The notes under the pieces are model-generated. The model saw only the letters and a program-made list of their open reading frames with translations. It was not told where the DNA came from and ran no database searches. The translations under genes were made by a program, and so were the position numbers. This document shows positions 45,095 to 54,321 of a stretch of 61,762 bases of DNA, in pieces. How positions within the stretch are numbered: the first letter of the stretch is position 1; every line of letters begins with the position of its first letter. Source of the stretch: Pseudomonadales bacterium (GTDB lineage: Bacteria > Pseudomonadota > Gammaproteobacteria > Pseudomonadales > DC-out160); assembly GCA_019090455.1 (NCBI GenBank), contig JAHRWA010000031.1, forward strand, positions 1 to 61,762, read 5' to 3'.

Positions 45095-45502
45095 CTAAAG
45101 CGCCGCTATTAAATCACGTATCAAAGACTCTTTATCATCCTCCAATTGACGTATGAATTCCGCCGGCGTTCCCGTTTCATCATCGTATTTCGCTGACCAT
45201 GCAATCATTTCTAACAGCATGGGCAGCAAGTCGATTCCTTTTTGGCTCAGTGCATAGATTTTCTTTGCGTTATTATCACTATCTATGGCTTTAGTGATGA
45301 GGCCATCGGTTTCTAATTGCCCTAACCTACTGGCAAGAATGTTAGTCGATATTTTTTCATCCGAGTTCAAGAATTCACTGTAGTATTTTTTTCCTTTAAA
45401 CAGTAAATCTCGAATAATGAGAAGACTCCATTTATCTCCAAATATCTCCTGAGCAAAGTTTATTGGGCAGTCCGATCTCGCTATTTTTTTATTTCTTTTC
45501 AT
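45095..45502 (-). CDS. HxlR-family transcriptional regulator
   Basis: About 135 residues from ATG 45502 (MKRNKKIARSDCP); a longer reading from 45568 would run through the operators and is not credible. The domain is clear: SDCPINFAQEIFGDKWSLLI (the Cys after the basic N-terminus is the usual redox-sensing residue of HxlR/QorR/YodB types), LLFKGKKYYSEFL, STNILASRLGQLETDGLITK. A single Cys at the start suggests control by thiol oxidation. Two operator-like sites of form ACTTG[CT]A-N3-TGCAAGT lie in the divergent region, so it probably represses itself and the membrane protein. Confidence 0.9.
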   Translation of the reverse strand: MKRNKKIARSDCPINFAQEIFGDKWSLLIIRDLLFKGKKYYSEFLNSDEKISTNILASRLGQLETDGLITKAIDSDNNAKKIYALSQKGIDLLPMLLEMIAWSAKYDDETGTPAEFIRQLEDDKESLIRDLIAAL

Positions 45503-45516
45503 GCCTACATAATAGC

Positions 45517-45584
45517 ACTTGCAAAATACAAGTAGAAGCGCTACTGTAAATCCACTTGCATAATGCAAGTGGATTTACAGTAGC
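45517..45584. promoter_or_regulatory. HxlR operator pair, including a 45-bp perfect palindrome
   Basis: Site 1: ACTTGCA-AAA-TACAAGT (45517-45533). Site 2: ACTTGCA-TAA-TGCAAGT (45554-45570), centres 37 bases apart. Site 2 is the core of a longer perfect inverted repeat, arms 45540-45560 and 45564-45584 (21 bases each, 3-base loop). Both lie between the divergent HxlR gene and the gene at 45612. Confidence 0.85.
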
Positions 45585-45611
45585 TTTTCAAATGAGGGAA
45601 ATATAGCAATC

Positions 45612-46037
45612 ATGAATAACAATAAATTACTTCTAGCGACTACCTCCTATGTTGTATTAACAATGGCAATAGCCTATCCCTGGCACATGATTTGGTTTCA
45701 TGATTTATATACGGGATTGGGCGCCTATACGCGCTCAGAACCCAATGTACCATTAGGGATGCTTTCCATGTTGATGCAAGGATTGGCTATTGCCTATCTT
45801 TATCCCTTCTATTACCAAGCAGGCAATCCAATTACACAAGGCATAAAATTTAGCATTATAATGGGAGCTGTTGTCTACTCCGTTATGGGTTTTGCAATGG
45901 CTGCCAAAGTAGATATCAATCCAATCTCTACCTATTTGGTTTACAACTTGGCATTTCAATTAATACAGTTTGTTTTGACCGGTGCAGCCCTTGGGTTAAT
46001 CTACGGAAAAATGGATAGCAAACAGGATTCAAATTAG
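45612..46037 (+). CDS. Four-TM membrane protein under HxlR control
   Basis: A 141-residue integral membrane protein with four helices (ATTSYVVLTMAIAYPWHMIW, LGMLSMLMQGLAIAYLYPFY, IIMGAVVYSVMGFAMA, QLIQFVLTGAALGLIYG). I do not assign a family with certainty; it resembles small uncharacterised membrane proteins often found divergent from HxlR regulators, and could be an oxidoreductase-like or efflux-associated protein. GAGGGAAATATAGCAATC precedes the ATG. The long palindrome lies just before its start. Confidence 0.8.
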   Translation: MNNNKLLLATTSYVVLTMAIAYPWHMIWFHDLYTGLGAYTRSEPNVPLGMLSMLMQGLAIAYLYPFYYQAGNPITQGIKFSIIMGAVVYSVMGFAMAAKVDINPISTYLVYNLAFQLIQFVLTGAALGLIYGKMDSKQDSN

Positions 46038-46150
46038 CTACAGTCAGCAGTTTAAAGTCTCACTACTAATGCGTAGGCAAAAGCCTGTCGCCTTAAGCTG
46101 TTTTGCATTCCTTGCCATCCCTTTTTTCTGGACACCGTTTTTTTCTAGAT

Positions 46151-46879
46151 CTAAGCCTTGTTCTCAGGGCTCAGATGTTCCGCTATTTTTTTCACACTTC
46201 GATGGCGAATATCTTTCCCGTGCGTAAGATAAATCACATACTCTGCAATGTTCCTCGCATGATCCCCTATTCTCTCCAAGGAGCGCAGCGCCCACATAAT
46301 GTTAAGCACTCGACTTATACTGCGAGGATCTTCCATCATAAATGTCACTAACTCTCGCATCGCGGTACCGTATTCACGATCGACATTTTTATCACTTTTC
46401 ACCACTTGCAATGCAGCGTCACCATCGAAACGAGCGAAGGCATCCAATGCGTCTCCCACCATCTTTCGTACACTTTCACCGATATGGCGTATTTCAATAT
46501 AGCCTTTAGGTGATTCCCCCTGCTCAGTTAACTCTATTGCCTGTAACGCCACTTTGGCGGCTTCATCACCGATGCGTTCTAAATCTGTTGTGGCTTTTGA
46601 AACGGCAATCACAAGTCGTAAATCACTGGCCGCTGGCTGCCTTAACGCTAAAATCCGAGCACACTCCTCATCAATCGAGATCTCCATATTATTAATATCC
46701 TTGTCTGAAGATCTCACCGACTCCGCTAACTGCGTATCGGCATCAATCAAGGAGGTAATCGCTTTCTGTACTTGTTGTTCCACCAAGCCTCCCATCTCCA
46801 ACACATGACTCTTTAACTCATCCATCTCCGCATTGAACTTCTTAGAGATATGCTGTTTATGTACGTCCTTATCAATCAT
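46151..46879 (-). CDS. phoU: Phosphate-transport regulator PhoU
   Basis: A 242-residue all-helical protein of the PhoU fold: two three-helix repeats, first ALRQPAASDLRLVIAVSKATT with DLERIGDEA, second SRVLNIMWALRSLERIGDHA. The ER(I/L)GD(E/H)A metal-binding motif is intact in both. PhoU represses the Pho regulon by signalling from PstB to PhoR. Last gene of the pst operon, 33 bases after pstB, all on the minus strand. Full length. Confidence 0.97.
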   Translation of the reverse strand: MIDKDVHKQHISKKFNAEMDELKSHVLEMGGLVEQQVQKAITSLIDADTQLAESVRSSDKDINNMEISIDEECARILALRQPAASDLRLVIAVSKATTDLERIGDEAAKVALQAIELTEQGESPKGYIEIRHIGESVRKMVGDALDAFARFDGDAALQVVKSDKNVDREYGTAMRELVTFMMEDPRSISRVLNIMWALRSLERIGDHARNIAEYVIYLTHGKDIRHRSVKKIAEHLSPENKA

Positions 46880-46912
46880 CTTTCTACTCTCTCTATTACT
46901 ATGAGTTCGCGA

Positions 46913-47779
46913 TCAGCCATATCGGCCCGTGATGTAATCTTCCGTTTGTTTATGATGTGGGTTGGTAAATAACTTATCCGTATTGCCATACTCTATGAGA
47001 TTGCCCAGATACATAAAGGCGGTAAAGTCTGACACCCTCGCAGCTTGCTGCATATTGTGGGTCACGATAACGATCGTATAATCATCCTTCAGGCTATCGA
47101 TCAATTCTTCAATCTTCAAAGTCGAAATCGGATCCAATGCGGATGCGGGCTCATCCAACAATAAGACTTCCGGTTCGATTGCAACTGAGCGAGCGATAAC
47201 AAGTCGTTGTTGCTGTCCACCCGACATACCCAAGGCATTATCGTTTAATCTATCTTTGACCTCATCCCACAAAGCAGCCTGAATCAGTGCTTTTTCTACT
47301 GCCTCATCAATCACGCGTTTGCGCTTAATACCTTGTATGCGCAAGCCATAGGCGACATTTTCATAAATTGATTTAGGAAAGGGATTCGGTTTTTGAAACA
47401 CCATACCCACACGACGACGTAAATCCGTTATTTCAACACCGGGACCATATACGTTTTCTCCATCTAACAATATTTCCCCCTCGATCCGACAACCATCGAC
47501 CAAATCATTCATCCGATTGATGCTGCGTAGTAGCGTTGATTTACCGCAGCCACTGGGGCCAATAAAAGCCGTTACGTGATTTTTCGGAATCGTCAAATTA
47601 ACATCATAGAGGGCTTGTTTATCATTATCGTAATACAGATTGAGATTTTTCACTTCGAGGCTAACTTCTAATGGCCCTGGTTCTGCCGTCGATTTGTTAG
47701 CGCGTAAAGATGCAATATCTATTCTCTGATGACCTTCCACTTTGTGATCTTTTTGATCTTCTGATTGATGATGTTTCAC
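46913..47779 (-). CDS. pstB: Phosphate ABC transporter ATP-binding protein
   Basis: A 288-residue ATPase: Walker [10 protein letters not shown] (about 74-82), signature MSGGQQQR, Walker [15 protein letters not shown]-loop [11 protein letters not shown] and the C-terminal PTKL-like end replaced by [10 protein letters not shown], typical of PstB. The N-terminal 40 residues (His-rich, [18 protein letters not shown]) are an extension common in marine Gammaproteobacteria. It couples ATP hydrolysis to high-affinity phosphate uptake. 67 bases after pstA. Confidence 0.98.
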   Translation of the reverse strand: MKHHQSEDQKDHKVEGHQRIDIASLRANKSTAEPGPLEVSLEVKNLNLYYDNDKQALYDVNLTIPKNHVTAFIGPSGCGKSTLLRSINRMNDLVDGCRIEGEILLDGENVYGPGVEITDLRRRVGMVFQKPNPFPKSIYENVAYGLRIQGIKRKRVIDEAVEKALIQAALWDEVKDRLNDNALGMSGGQQQRLVIARSVAIEPEVLLLDEPASALDPISTLKIEELIDSLKDDYTIVIVTHNMQQAARVSDFTAFMYLGNLIEYGNTDKLFTNPHHKQTEDYITGRYG

Positions 47780-47846
47780 TGGACTATCCTTACATTAAAT
47801 TTTTGATCAGACCTAACTGTCACTCGCTTCTTGTCTTATTAACTTT

Positions 47847-49607
47847 CTAGCTTTCTAGCAATTTATACTTTTCTCGTAAGTGGTTACGCATCGTTACGGC
47901 TGAAAAGTTCAATACCGCGATAATCACCACAAGAAGAAATGATGTGGCATACACCAAAGGTCTAGCCGCTTCGACGTTAGGGCTTTGAAAACCCACATCA
48001 TAAATATGAAACCCAAGATGCATAAATTTTTGATCTAAATGTACATAAGGGAAATGACCGTCCAATGGCAACGAAGGAGCCAATTTCACCACCCCCACTA
48101 ACATCAACGGTGCCACCTCCCCTGCTGCACGAGCAACAGCCAAGATCAACCCCGTCATCATTGCCGGGCTCGCAATGGGCAGTACAATTTTCCAAAGTGT
48201 TTCCGCTTTGGTTGCACCCAAGGCCAAGCTGCCTTCTCGCACTGCACGAGGAATTCTCGCCAAGCCTTCTTCGGTAGCAACAATGACAACAGGCAACGTT
48301 AACAAAGCCAATGTTAATGACGCCCATAACATACCAGGCGTACCAAAAGTGGGAGCAGGTAAAGACTCAGGGAAAAAAGCATTATCAATATTCCCGCCGA
48401 CGAAATAGACGAAAAAACCTAACCCGAAAACACCGTAAACGATAGAAGGGACACCCGCTAAATTGTTAACTGAAATACGAATCAACCGTGTCACCAAACC
48501 CTGCTTCGCATATTCATGTAAGTAAACCGCCGCCACAACACCACAGGGCGTGACCATCACTGACATTAACACCACCATCATTACCGTACCAAAAATCGCA
48601 GGAAATATTCCACCTTCGGTATTCGCTTCCCTCGGATCGTCAGTGATAAACAGAAAGAACAATTTACAGTAGGTTATACTTTTTTGGACGACAGACATCT
48701 TGTTGGGTTGCAGCACATGCACCACTTTTGCGTAAGGGATTTCCAACGACTGACCATCAGCGGTTTCAACCACAATCGTATCGCGCTCAATTTCTCGATA
48801 AATCTCGGCCAACTCTAATTGCAGTGCCTTGTATTCCCTATCCAACAGAGATCGACTGGCATTAAGCTCTGCGAGTTTGCTATGCCCTATAGGCAAACTA
48901 CCACCATAATCGAGTTCATCGCGACGCTGTTGTAAGCGCAGTCTCTCGAAGCGATGATTGATATCGCCTATTGTCCCTTTTTCTATACGTTCAATTTCAT
49001 TTTGTAGCGCCTGAGCTCTTTGCATGGAACGACCATAAATATCGTTGCTTTCCACATCAAAGGCGACACCCTTGCTCTGATTCGCTCGCCATATAGTAAT
49101 ACCGTGTTGTTTAAGCTCAGTGATTCTGCCGTAAAAGTTACCCCATTCCTTACGTTCAATGACCACTAAATCTTCTGGGAATTTGAACTCCGAAAGGTAG
49201 GGACGCAATACCCACATAAAATCCCTGCTAGTCACATCGCGATTACCCACTTTGAAAAGATATCGCGTTAAGATCTCTTCTTCGTGATCCGCTTCATTAA
49301 TGACGAGTCCCGCCGATTGCAATTGTGCGATAGACACTTCTTGGGACTCTGCAATTTCACCTATTAACGATAGAACTTGTCTCTCCTGCCCCTCTGTTAC
49401 TGGCTCCGCATAGGTCACTTCCAAAATATCACTCGGCCAAAAATGACCAAAGCCTTTCACGCCCAATAACAACAAGAGACCCAGCACTGTAATAACACAG
49501 ATGGATACGGCACCCGCATATATCCAAATCCAGGGATCTCCAGAGTTGATCCATTGCCCTACAGATCTATTTTTTGGGTTTGTCTTTCCTGCTTTTGTGT
49601 TCGCCAT
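47847..49607 (-). CDS. pstA: Phosphate ABC transporter permease, long form
   Basis: A 586-residue protein. The C-terminal 260 residues are the PstA permease domain (FGTVMMVVLMSVMVTPCGVV, then the EAA loop EEGLARIPRAVREGSLALGATKAET). The N-terminus has a TM helix (IYAGAVSICVITVLGLLLLL) followed by a periplasmic, partly coiled-coil region of about 300 residues. This long form is normal in Pseudomonas-type systems. Function: transmembrane channel half for phosphate. It lies in the pst operon between pstC and pstB. Confidence 0.95.
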   Translation of the reverse strand: MANTKAGKTNPKNRSVGQWINSGDPWIWIYAGAVSICVITVLGLLLLLGVKGFGHFWPSDILEVTYAEPVTEGQERQVLSLIGEIAESQEVSIAQLQSAGLVINEADHEEEILTRYLFKVGNRDVTSRDFMWVLRPYLSEFKFPEDLVVIERKEWGNFYGRITELKQHGITIWRANQSKGVAFDVESNDIYGRSMQRAQALQNEIERIEKGTIGDINHRFERLRLQQRRDELDYGGSLPIGHSKLAELNASRSLLDREYKALQLELAEIYREIERDTIVVETADGQSLEIPYAKVVHVLQPNKMSVVQKSITYCKLFFLFITDDPREANTEGGIFPAIFGTVMMVVLMSVMVTPCGVVAAVYLHEYAKQGLVTRLIRISVNNLAGVPSIVYGVFGLGFFVYFVGGNIDNAFFPESLPAPTFGTPGMLWASLTLALLTLPVVIVATEEGLARIPRAVREGSLALGATKAETLWKIVLPIASPAMMTGLILAVARAAGEVAPLMLVGVVKLAPSLPLDGHFPYVHLDQKFMHLGFHIYDVGFQSPNVEAARPLVYATSFLLVVIIAVLNFSAVTMRNHLREKYKLLES

Positions 49608-49710
49608 TTCGGTATAGACTCAACTAATTTCTTTTAACTAATCTTTTTTTACAAACTCTATTTACAAATTCAATTTACAAAGACGTAGGGCCCCACCGTC
49701 TAACACCCTG

Positions 49711-52029
49711 CTACAACGAGCTGTATCGTTTTCGTAAACGCTGCCTGACCACCTCAGCCACCGTGTTAACAACAAAGGTAAAAAGGAATAGAAAAAAGGC
49801 CGAAAGATAAAGCACTCTAAAATGCGTACTACCCACCTCGGCTTCTGGTACCTCCACCGCGATATTGGCGGACAGCGTTCTCATGCCCTCAAATATATTG
49901 GCATCCATAATCGGTGTGTTACCCGTTGCCATGAGTACAATCATCGTTTCCCCCACCGCACGGCCCATACCGATCATCAATGCTGAAAATAAACTGGGGC
50001 TTGCCGTGGGCAATACGACTCCCACCAGGGTTTGCCAAGGGCTAGCGCCCAGTGCAAGCGAGCCATTACTCAAATGCCGAGGAACTGAAAATATGGCATC
50101 CTCTGCAATGGAGAAAATAGTCGGAATCACTGCCAAGCCCATCGCTATCCCCACCACCAAGGCATTACGCTGATCAAAAGAGATCCCCAATTCATGTGTT
50201 ATCCAAGACCGCATATCGCCTTCAAAGAAGGCACTCTCTAACCCTGTTGCGAAATAAAGGCTACCCCCTATGGCGAATAAGAGCATAGGGATCAACAAAG
50301 CTGCCTCCCAACCGTCAGGTACCTGGCATCGAAGTTGGCTCGGCATTCGATGCCAAAAATAGCCTGACAGAAAAACTGTCACTGGCAAGGACAGAAATAA
50401 CAGGAACATTCCCGTCAAATTATTTTCAATAAAAGGAGCTAACCAGATCCCGGCTAAGAAACCCAGAATCACAGTGGGTAATGCTTCCATCAATTCAATC
50501 AGTGGTTTTACCTTACGTCGCAAAGCGGGAGCCATAAAATACGCTGTGTAAATCGCTCCACAGATCGCTAGCGGCGCGGCTAACAACAAGGTATAAAAGG
50601 CGGCTTTTAAGGTACCAAAAGCCAACGGCGTTAAACTAAACTTGGGTTCAAAATCACTGCTCGCGGAAGAAGACTGCCAAATGTATCCAGGCTGTCGATA
50701 ACTTTCATACCAAATCTCATCCCAAAGCGCAGACCAAGAAATATCAGGATGTTCATTTTCTACCGTCCAATAGCTTGCTTGATTTTCGCTATCCAACACA
50801 ATAAGCGCATTCGCGCGGGGTGCGATTCCAAGCTGGTCAATTGACATAGGTAGCTCTTCTCTCAGCAGCTCCCGATGCGCAGTACTGTGATACAAAACTA
50901 GCTCGCTACCTTTCCCTGAACCTGCCCTTAAATTACGATAACTCAGAAAACCCTTGCGGCGATGCTCAGCAATCAAAGTTGCTTCCGCACTTGATCCATT
51001 TGAAAGCGACCCATTGGAAAATTCGCGAACTGGCTGTAAAGACCACGGCCCTTGGGTATTTCGAACCATGAACCACTGAATGATACTACCCTGCGTATCC
51101 ACGGTTAACAGCGATATTCCACCGAGCAGCAGTGTCATATCGACAAACCGATTGTCTTCATCCTCGATAGCATAGGAATCCAAAATAACCGGGACATCCT
51201 GGTACAAATCGACGGCATTCAGTCGAGTGTGATTTTCAATAAAGAACAGCCAGTGTTGATCTGAGTCGATCGCTAGTTCAGTGATCTCACCATGACTAAA
51301 GGTTAATTCAACTTGAGTCTTTTCAAGTACCACCTCGCCACTGAGGAAATCTTCTTCTTTTTGAAACTTGATCACCGACAGCCCCCCAGCATTATCCAAT
51401 GCCGCTAGGGTCATCTTCTCTTCATCATCTCTTATGGCCACTTTAGTGAGAGCCTTGCTACTCATGACAAAAGTGTTGCTGCCATAGGGGTATTCAATAC
51501 TAGGCGTAATCACTCGCTCGTCATTGGGATAGCGGGTGCGATAATGATGCTTCACAATCAACACCTCACCACTGGATAAACCTAGAATGAGAATACCCGA
51601 ATCGATTGTGCTTTCTTCCACTACTGAAATGCTCGCGCCCTCAGGAATGGGTAATCGAATTTCTCGCACCGATTCGCCCGTCTGCGCCTGCCAAAATAAT
51701 GCATTGCCTTCGGCCGTTAATCGAAAGGCAATTTCAGCCTGCTCTTCCATCGCGACGTAGCGTGTGGTTTCCCCAGGGTTGAGCATGGAATAGTGATTAA
51801 CTTGATGGATCTCCGCCCCTTTCAATAGCGGAGTCACTTCAGAAAAAAGATACAAAAAGATAAGCAACAAGGTACCAACAACACTGAGTCCACCGATAGT
51901 AACCGTAACCGTGGTGACCTTGTCTCTTAGAAACCGGTATCGACGATACTTCGCAAAAAATGAAGAATCCATTGACCCCGATATTGAATCGGAAACTGAA
52001 CTTGAAGATGGAGCGGGAGTTGAAGTCAT
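49711..52029 (-). CDS. pstC: Phosphate ABC transporter permease, long form
   Basis: About 772 residues. Start at ATG 52029 (MTSTPAPSSSS; AAGAG just upstream), not at the TTG at 52074 that would lie in the promoter repeat. A TM at about 40-65 (GGLSVVGTLLLIFLYLFSEV) leads into a periplasmic beta-rich domain of about 370 residues with propeller-like blades (TVDTQGSIIQWFMVRNTQGP), then the permease core from about 470 (LKAAFYTLLLAAPLAICGAI) with the EAA-loop DAIFSVPRHLSNGSLALGAS. Long PstC is typical of Pseudomonas-type operons. A Pho box lies about 61 bases upstream. pstS is separated from it by the TetR/LpxR cassette. Confidence 0.95.
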   Translation of the reverse strand: MTSTPAPSSSSVSDSISGSMDSSFFAKYRRYRFLRDKVTTVTVTIGGLSVVGTLLLIFLYLFSEVTPLLKGAEIHQVNHYSMLNPGETTRYVAMEEQAEIAFRLTAEGNALFWQAQTGESVREIRLPIPEGASISVVEESTIDSGILILGLSSGEVLIVKHHYRTRYPNDERVITPSIEYPYGSNTFVMSSKALTKVAIRDDEEKMTLAALDNAGGLSVIKFQKEEDFLSGEVVLEKTQVELTFSHGEITELAIDSDQHWLFFIENHTRLNAVDLYQDVPVILDSYAIEDEDNRFVDMTLLLGGISLLTVDTQGSIIQWFMVRNTQGPWSLQPVREFSNGSLSNGSSAEATLIAEHRRKGFLSYRNLRAGSGKGSELVLYHSTAHRELLREELPMSIDQLGIAPRANALIVLDSENQASYWTVENEHPDISWSALWDEIWYESYRQPGYIWQSSSASSDFEPKFSLTPLAFGTLKAAFYTLLLAAPLAICGAIYTAYFMAPALRRKVKPLIELMEALPTVILGFLAGIWLAPFIENNLTGMFLLFLSLPVTVFLSGYFWHRMPSQLRCQVPDGWEAALLIPMLLFAIGGSLYFATGLESAFFEGDMRSWITHELGISFDQRNALVVGIAMGLAVIPTIFSIAEDAIFSVPRHLSNGSLALGASPWQTLVGVVLPTASPSLFSALMIGMGRAVGETMIVLMATGNTPIMDANIFEGMRTLSANIAVEVPEAEVGSTHFRVLYLSAFFLFLFTFVVNTVAEVVRQRLRKRYSSL

Positions 52030-52067
52030 GGCGCTCTTAATGGTGAATAAGAATCGGTGTGGTTTAA

Positions 52068-52113
52068 GCGGCAATCATAATGAAGTTATATTACAGAATT
52101 ATGACAACCGCTA
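52068..52113. repeat. 46-bp direct repeat, copy 1 (pstC promoter)
   Basis: The 46 bases match 54322-54367 at 41 positions in the same orientation. The copy carries the Pho box at 52090-52107. The pair flanks the TetR/LpxR cassette (52114-54321). Confidence 0.9.
52090..52107 (-). promoter_or_regulatory. Pho box upstream of pstC
   Basis: ATTACAGAATTATGACAA, which read on the minus strand matches the PhoB consensus (CTGTCATAWAWCTGTCAY) well in the outer TGACA/ACAG units. It lies about 61 bases before the pstC ATG. Confidence 0.7.
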
Positions 52114-52270
52114 AGTCTCCGACTAAGAACTTCTCGATATGGAATTATCGTTGTGTACGTATACGGCCAAAGCTTGAAGTGCCTTCCGTTAAAGCAGGAT
52201 TTGTGATTCCGAATTGAAATACCTTCAGAGTGACTTTGGTCGAGGGAGAATATTCATTGACAATTAAGAC

Positions 52271-52278
52271 GACCGGTC
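52271..52278. promoter_or_regulatory. TetR operator 1 (GACCGGTC)
   Basis: AAGACGACCGGTC (52266-52278) with palindromic core GACCGGTC lies about 44 bases before the tetR ATG. The same 13-mer recurs at 52926 and 52994. Autorepression is likely. Confidence 0.8.
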
Positions 52279-52321
52279 ATATTATACAAAAACTAACACG
52301 CATAAACGAGTGGATAGGTAT

Positions 52322-52903
52322 ATGAACAAACGAGAAGATAAAAAGGATCATATCCTAGAAGCAGGTTTGGAAATCATGTTTTTACGTGGTTACAACGGTA
52401 CTGGCGTGAAAGAAATTGTGGAGGCGGCAGGCATACCCAAAGGATCGTTTTACAACTATTTCGATAGTAAAGAGTCATTTGCGATTGAAGCGCTCGATTC
52501 TGCATGTGTTCAGTCTTGTGAAGAGATACAGAAAGCTTTAGCACACTCCAGCCTGCCACCACTAGAACGTCTGCATCGGTTTTATCAGGATGCAGCCAAG
52601 AACATGAAGGCTAACGATTACTTGCATGGCTGTTTAATCGGCAACCTGTGCCAGGAAATGTCAAACGTAAATGAGCCAGTGCGGACTAAAGTAAAAACGT
52701 TAATGGATCGCGTTATTGCTCATTTTGAAAATTGTTTGAAAGAGGCACAGGGGCGCGGTGAGTTGAGCGCGGAGCGGGATGCCAAAGTGTTGGCAGAGTT
52801 CATTTTTAATGCATGGCAAGGGTCTATCATGCGCAGTAAAGGCAGTAAAAATGACTTCGCTTTTAACTCATTTTTATCCGTTTTAAGCGAACTACTTAAG
52901 TAG
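52322..52903 (+). CDS. TetR-family regulator of the LpxR-like gene
   Basis: About 193 residues from ATG 52322 (a GTG four codons earlier is alternative). Helix-turn-helix at about 25-45: VKEIVEAAGIPKGSFYNYFDSKESF. The C-terminal domain resembles the AcrR/TetR_C_11-like group with the stretch LIGNLCQEMSNVNEPVRTKV and LAEFIFNAWQGSIMRSKGS. Three identical operator 13-mers surround it: one before its own start and two between it and the LpxR-like gene. It therefore represses both. The inducer is unknown, possibly a quinone or fatty compound. Transcribed on the plus strand, against the pst genes. Confidence 0.93.
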   Translation: MNKREDKKDHILEAGLEIMFLRGYNGTGVKEIVEAAGIPKGSFYNYFDSKESFAIEALDSACVQSCEEIQKALAHSSLPPLERLHRFYQDAAKNMKANDYLHGCLIGNLCQEMSNVNEPVRTKVKTLMDRVIAHFENCLKEAQGRGELSAERDAKVLAEFIFNAWQGSIMRSKGSKNDFAFNSFLSVLSELLK

Positions 52904-52925
52904 AGCGCTTTTTTTAAACAAAAAT

Positions 52926-53006
52926 AAGACGACCGGTCTACTATTTCATATTTCCATCGGAAAGGCTTTAAGCCTTTTTTTACCCAAAGCAATAAGACGA
53001 CCGGTC
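52926..53006. promoter_or_regulatory. TetR operators 2 and 3
   Basis: AAGACGACCGGTC at 52926-52938 and at 52994-53006 (68 bases apart), in the promoter region of the LpxR-like gene. The second ends about 20 bases before its ATG. The 13-mer is identical to operator 1. Confidence 0.85.
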
Positions 53007-53026
53007 AGCTATTTGGAGTGAACACC

Positions 53027-54193
53027 ATGCACAATCTCAGTAATAAACGAGTAAAAAGAGGCTACTTCAGTCTCGCACAAATAGGTGCAGCGTTACTGTT
53101 GATGACCGGTTTTATGAACTTGGCGATAGCCAATTCCTTATCTGAACAGCCAATAATGCTGGCCTTGCTTATCGATGATGAGAAACGCCCTCGCAAAGAG
53201 CCTCTCAATAGTCAACAGATAGAAAAGGCGCGTTCGAGCTGGGCGTTTTACATCGATAATGATCTGTTTGCTTTAGGTGCCGCTGACCGAGACTACACAG
53301 GCGGATTTTCTTTCACTCTATCAGGACAGCTTGCCGTCTCGCTGCCGATTTCGGTAGATCCTATGTTGGGCTGGGTGGATGAATTCTTGGGACTGAGAAG
53401 TACAAGACGGCTGACGTTGCACAGTTTCGAAGTTGGCTTGAACGCCTTTACTCCTGAAGATACTCAAAGTTCTGTGGCTTTGGTGGGTGACCGGCCTTAT
53501 GCAAGTTTGATTTACATCGCCAATAGCCGGCAACAACTTCAGTTACATGACAATAGCTCTGTCATCACTACGTTAAGTGTCGGCATATTGGGGCTGGGTT
53601 TGACCGGTAAAATTCAAAATAGATTACACAGTCTATGGGGAGGAGAAAAAGCGCAAGGATGGGGTCGTGAAATTGCACACGGAGGTGAACCGACCCTACG
53701 CTATAGTGTTGCCAAGCAAAAAATGCGGTGGATGCGGTACGGGATAGGCAATAGAAGCTACGAAGTTAAAACGGCCATCAGAGGTAGTGTTGGCTATCTC
53801 ACCGATGCTTCCTTTGGCGTTAGTGGGCGCTGGGGTCGCATTCGATCTCCCTGGTGGACCTTCAATCCTCAATTAGCAGACTATGCTCAGAAGTCGGTAC
53901 CGAGTGTGGCAACAACAGGTAAGGCTGATGAGTTTTATGTGTGGGGTGGCGTGAATTTTCGTTTAAGGCTTTACAACGCACTACTACAGGGACAGTTTCG
54001 TGAGAGCGTAGTGACCTATCGTAGTGATGAGCTGCACCCAACTCTAGTAGAAACCTGGTTGGGAGTCACTAAAACCTTTAAGACAGGATTGAGATTGAGT
54101 TATTTAGTTCGAGCTCAAACAGCAGAAATTAAATCAGGCTTAGCATCTCGGCCTATGCGATGGGGAGGTTTTATTGTTAGCCAAACTTTTTAG
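53027..54193 (+). CDS. LpxR-like (DUF2219) outer-membrane lipid A deacylase
   Basis: About 388 residues from ATG 53027 (GGAG eight bases upstream). Signal peptide (GAALLLMTGFMNLAIA), then a barrel with the LpxR motifs: FYIDNDLF with Asn78 and Asp79, DRDYTGGFSF (87-96), DRPYAS (155-160) and His201 in KIQNRLHSLWG. In Salmonella LpxR, Asn9/Asp10/His122 are catalytic and match these. LpxR removes the 3'-acyloxyacyl group of lipid A, changing outer-membrane charge and immune recognition. It is placed under TetR control and between pstS and pstC, so phosphate-linked or stress-linked envelope remodelling is possible. Ends in a conserved C-terminal Phe. Confidence 0.85.
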   Translation: MHNLSNKRVKRGYFSLAQIGAALLLMTGFMNLAIANSLSEQPIMLALLIDDEKRPRKEPLNSQQIEKARSSWAFYIDNDLFALGAADRDYTGGFSFTLSGQLAVSLPISVDPMLGWVDEFLGLRSTRRLTLHSFEVGLNAFTPEDTQSSVALVGDRPYASLIYIANSRQQLQLHDNSSVITTLSVGILGLGLTGKIQNRLHSLWGGEKAQGWGREIAHGGEPTLRYSVAKQKMRWMRYGIGNRSYEVKTAIRGSVGYLTDASFGVSGRWGRIRSPWWTFNPQLADYAQKSVPSVATTGKADEFYVWGGVNFRLRLYNALLQGQFRESVVTYRSDELHPTLVETWLGVTKTFKTGLRLSYLVRAQTAEIKSGLASRPMRWGGFIVSQTF

Positions 54194-54247
54194 GTGAGGG
54201 GATTGATTAAAGGGAGGAGTGAATAAGAAAAACCAAATGAAGCGTCC

Positions 54248-54279
54248 ATTGACTCTGACCTTTATTGACTCTGAACTTT
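54248..54279. repeat. 16-bp tandem repeat x2
   Basis: ATTGACTCTGACCTTT (54248-54263) and ATTGACTCTGAACTTT (54264-54279), with a third, degenerate ACTGAACTTT at 54288, in the convergent spacer after the LpxR-like gene. Confidence 0.8.
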
Positions 54280-54321
54280 AATCAATAACTGAACTTTATT
54301 TACACCCTCCTTTAAAATGAT

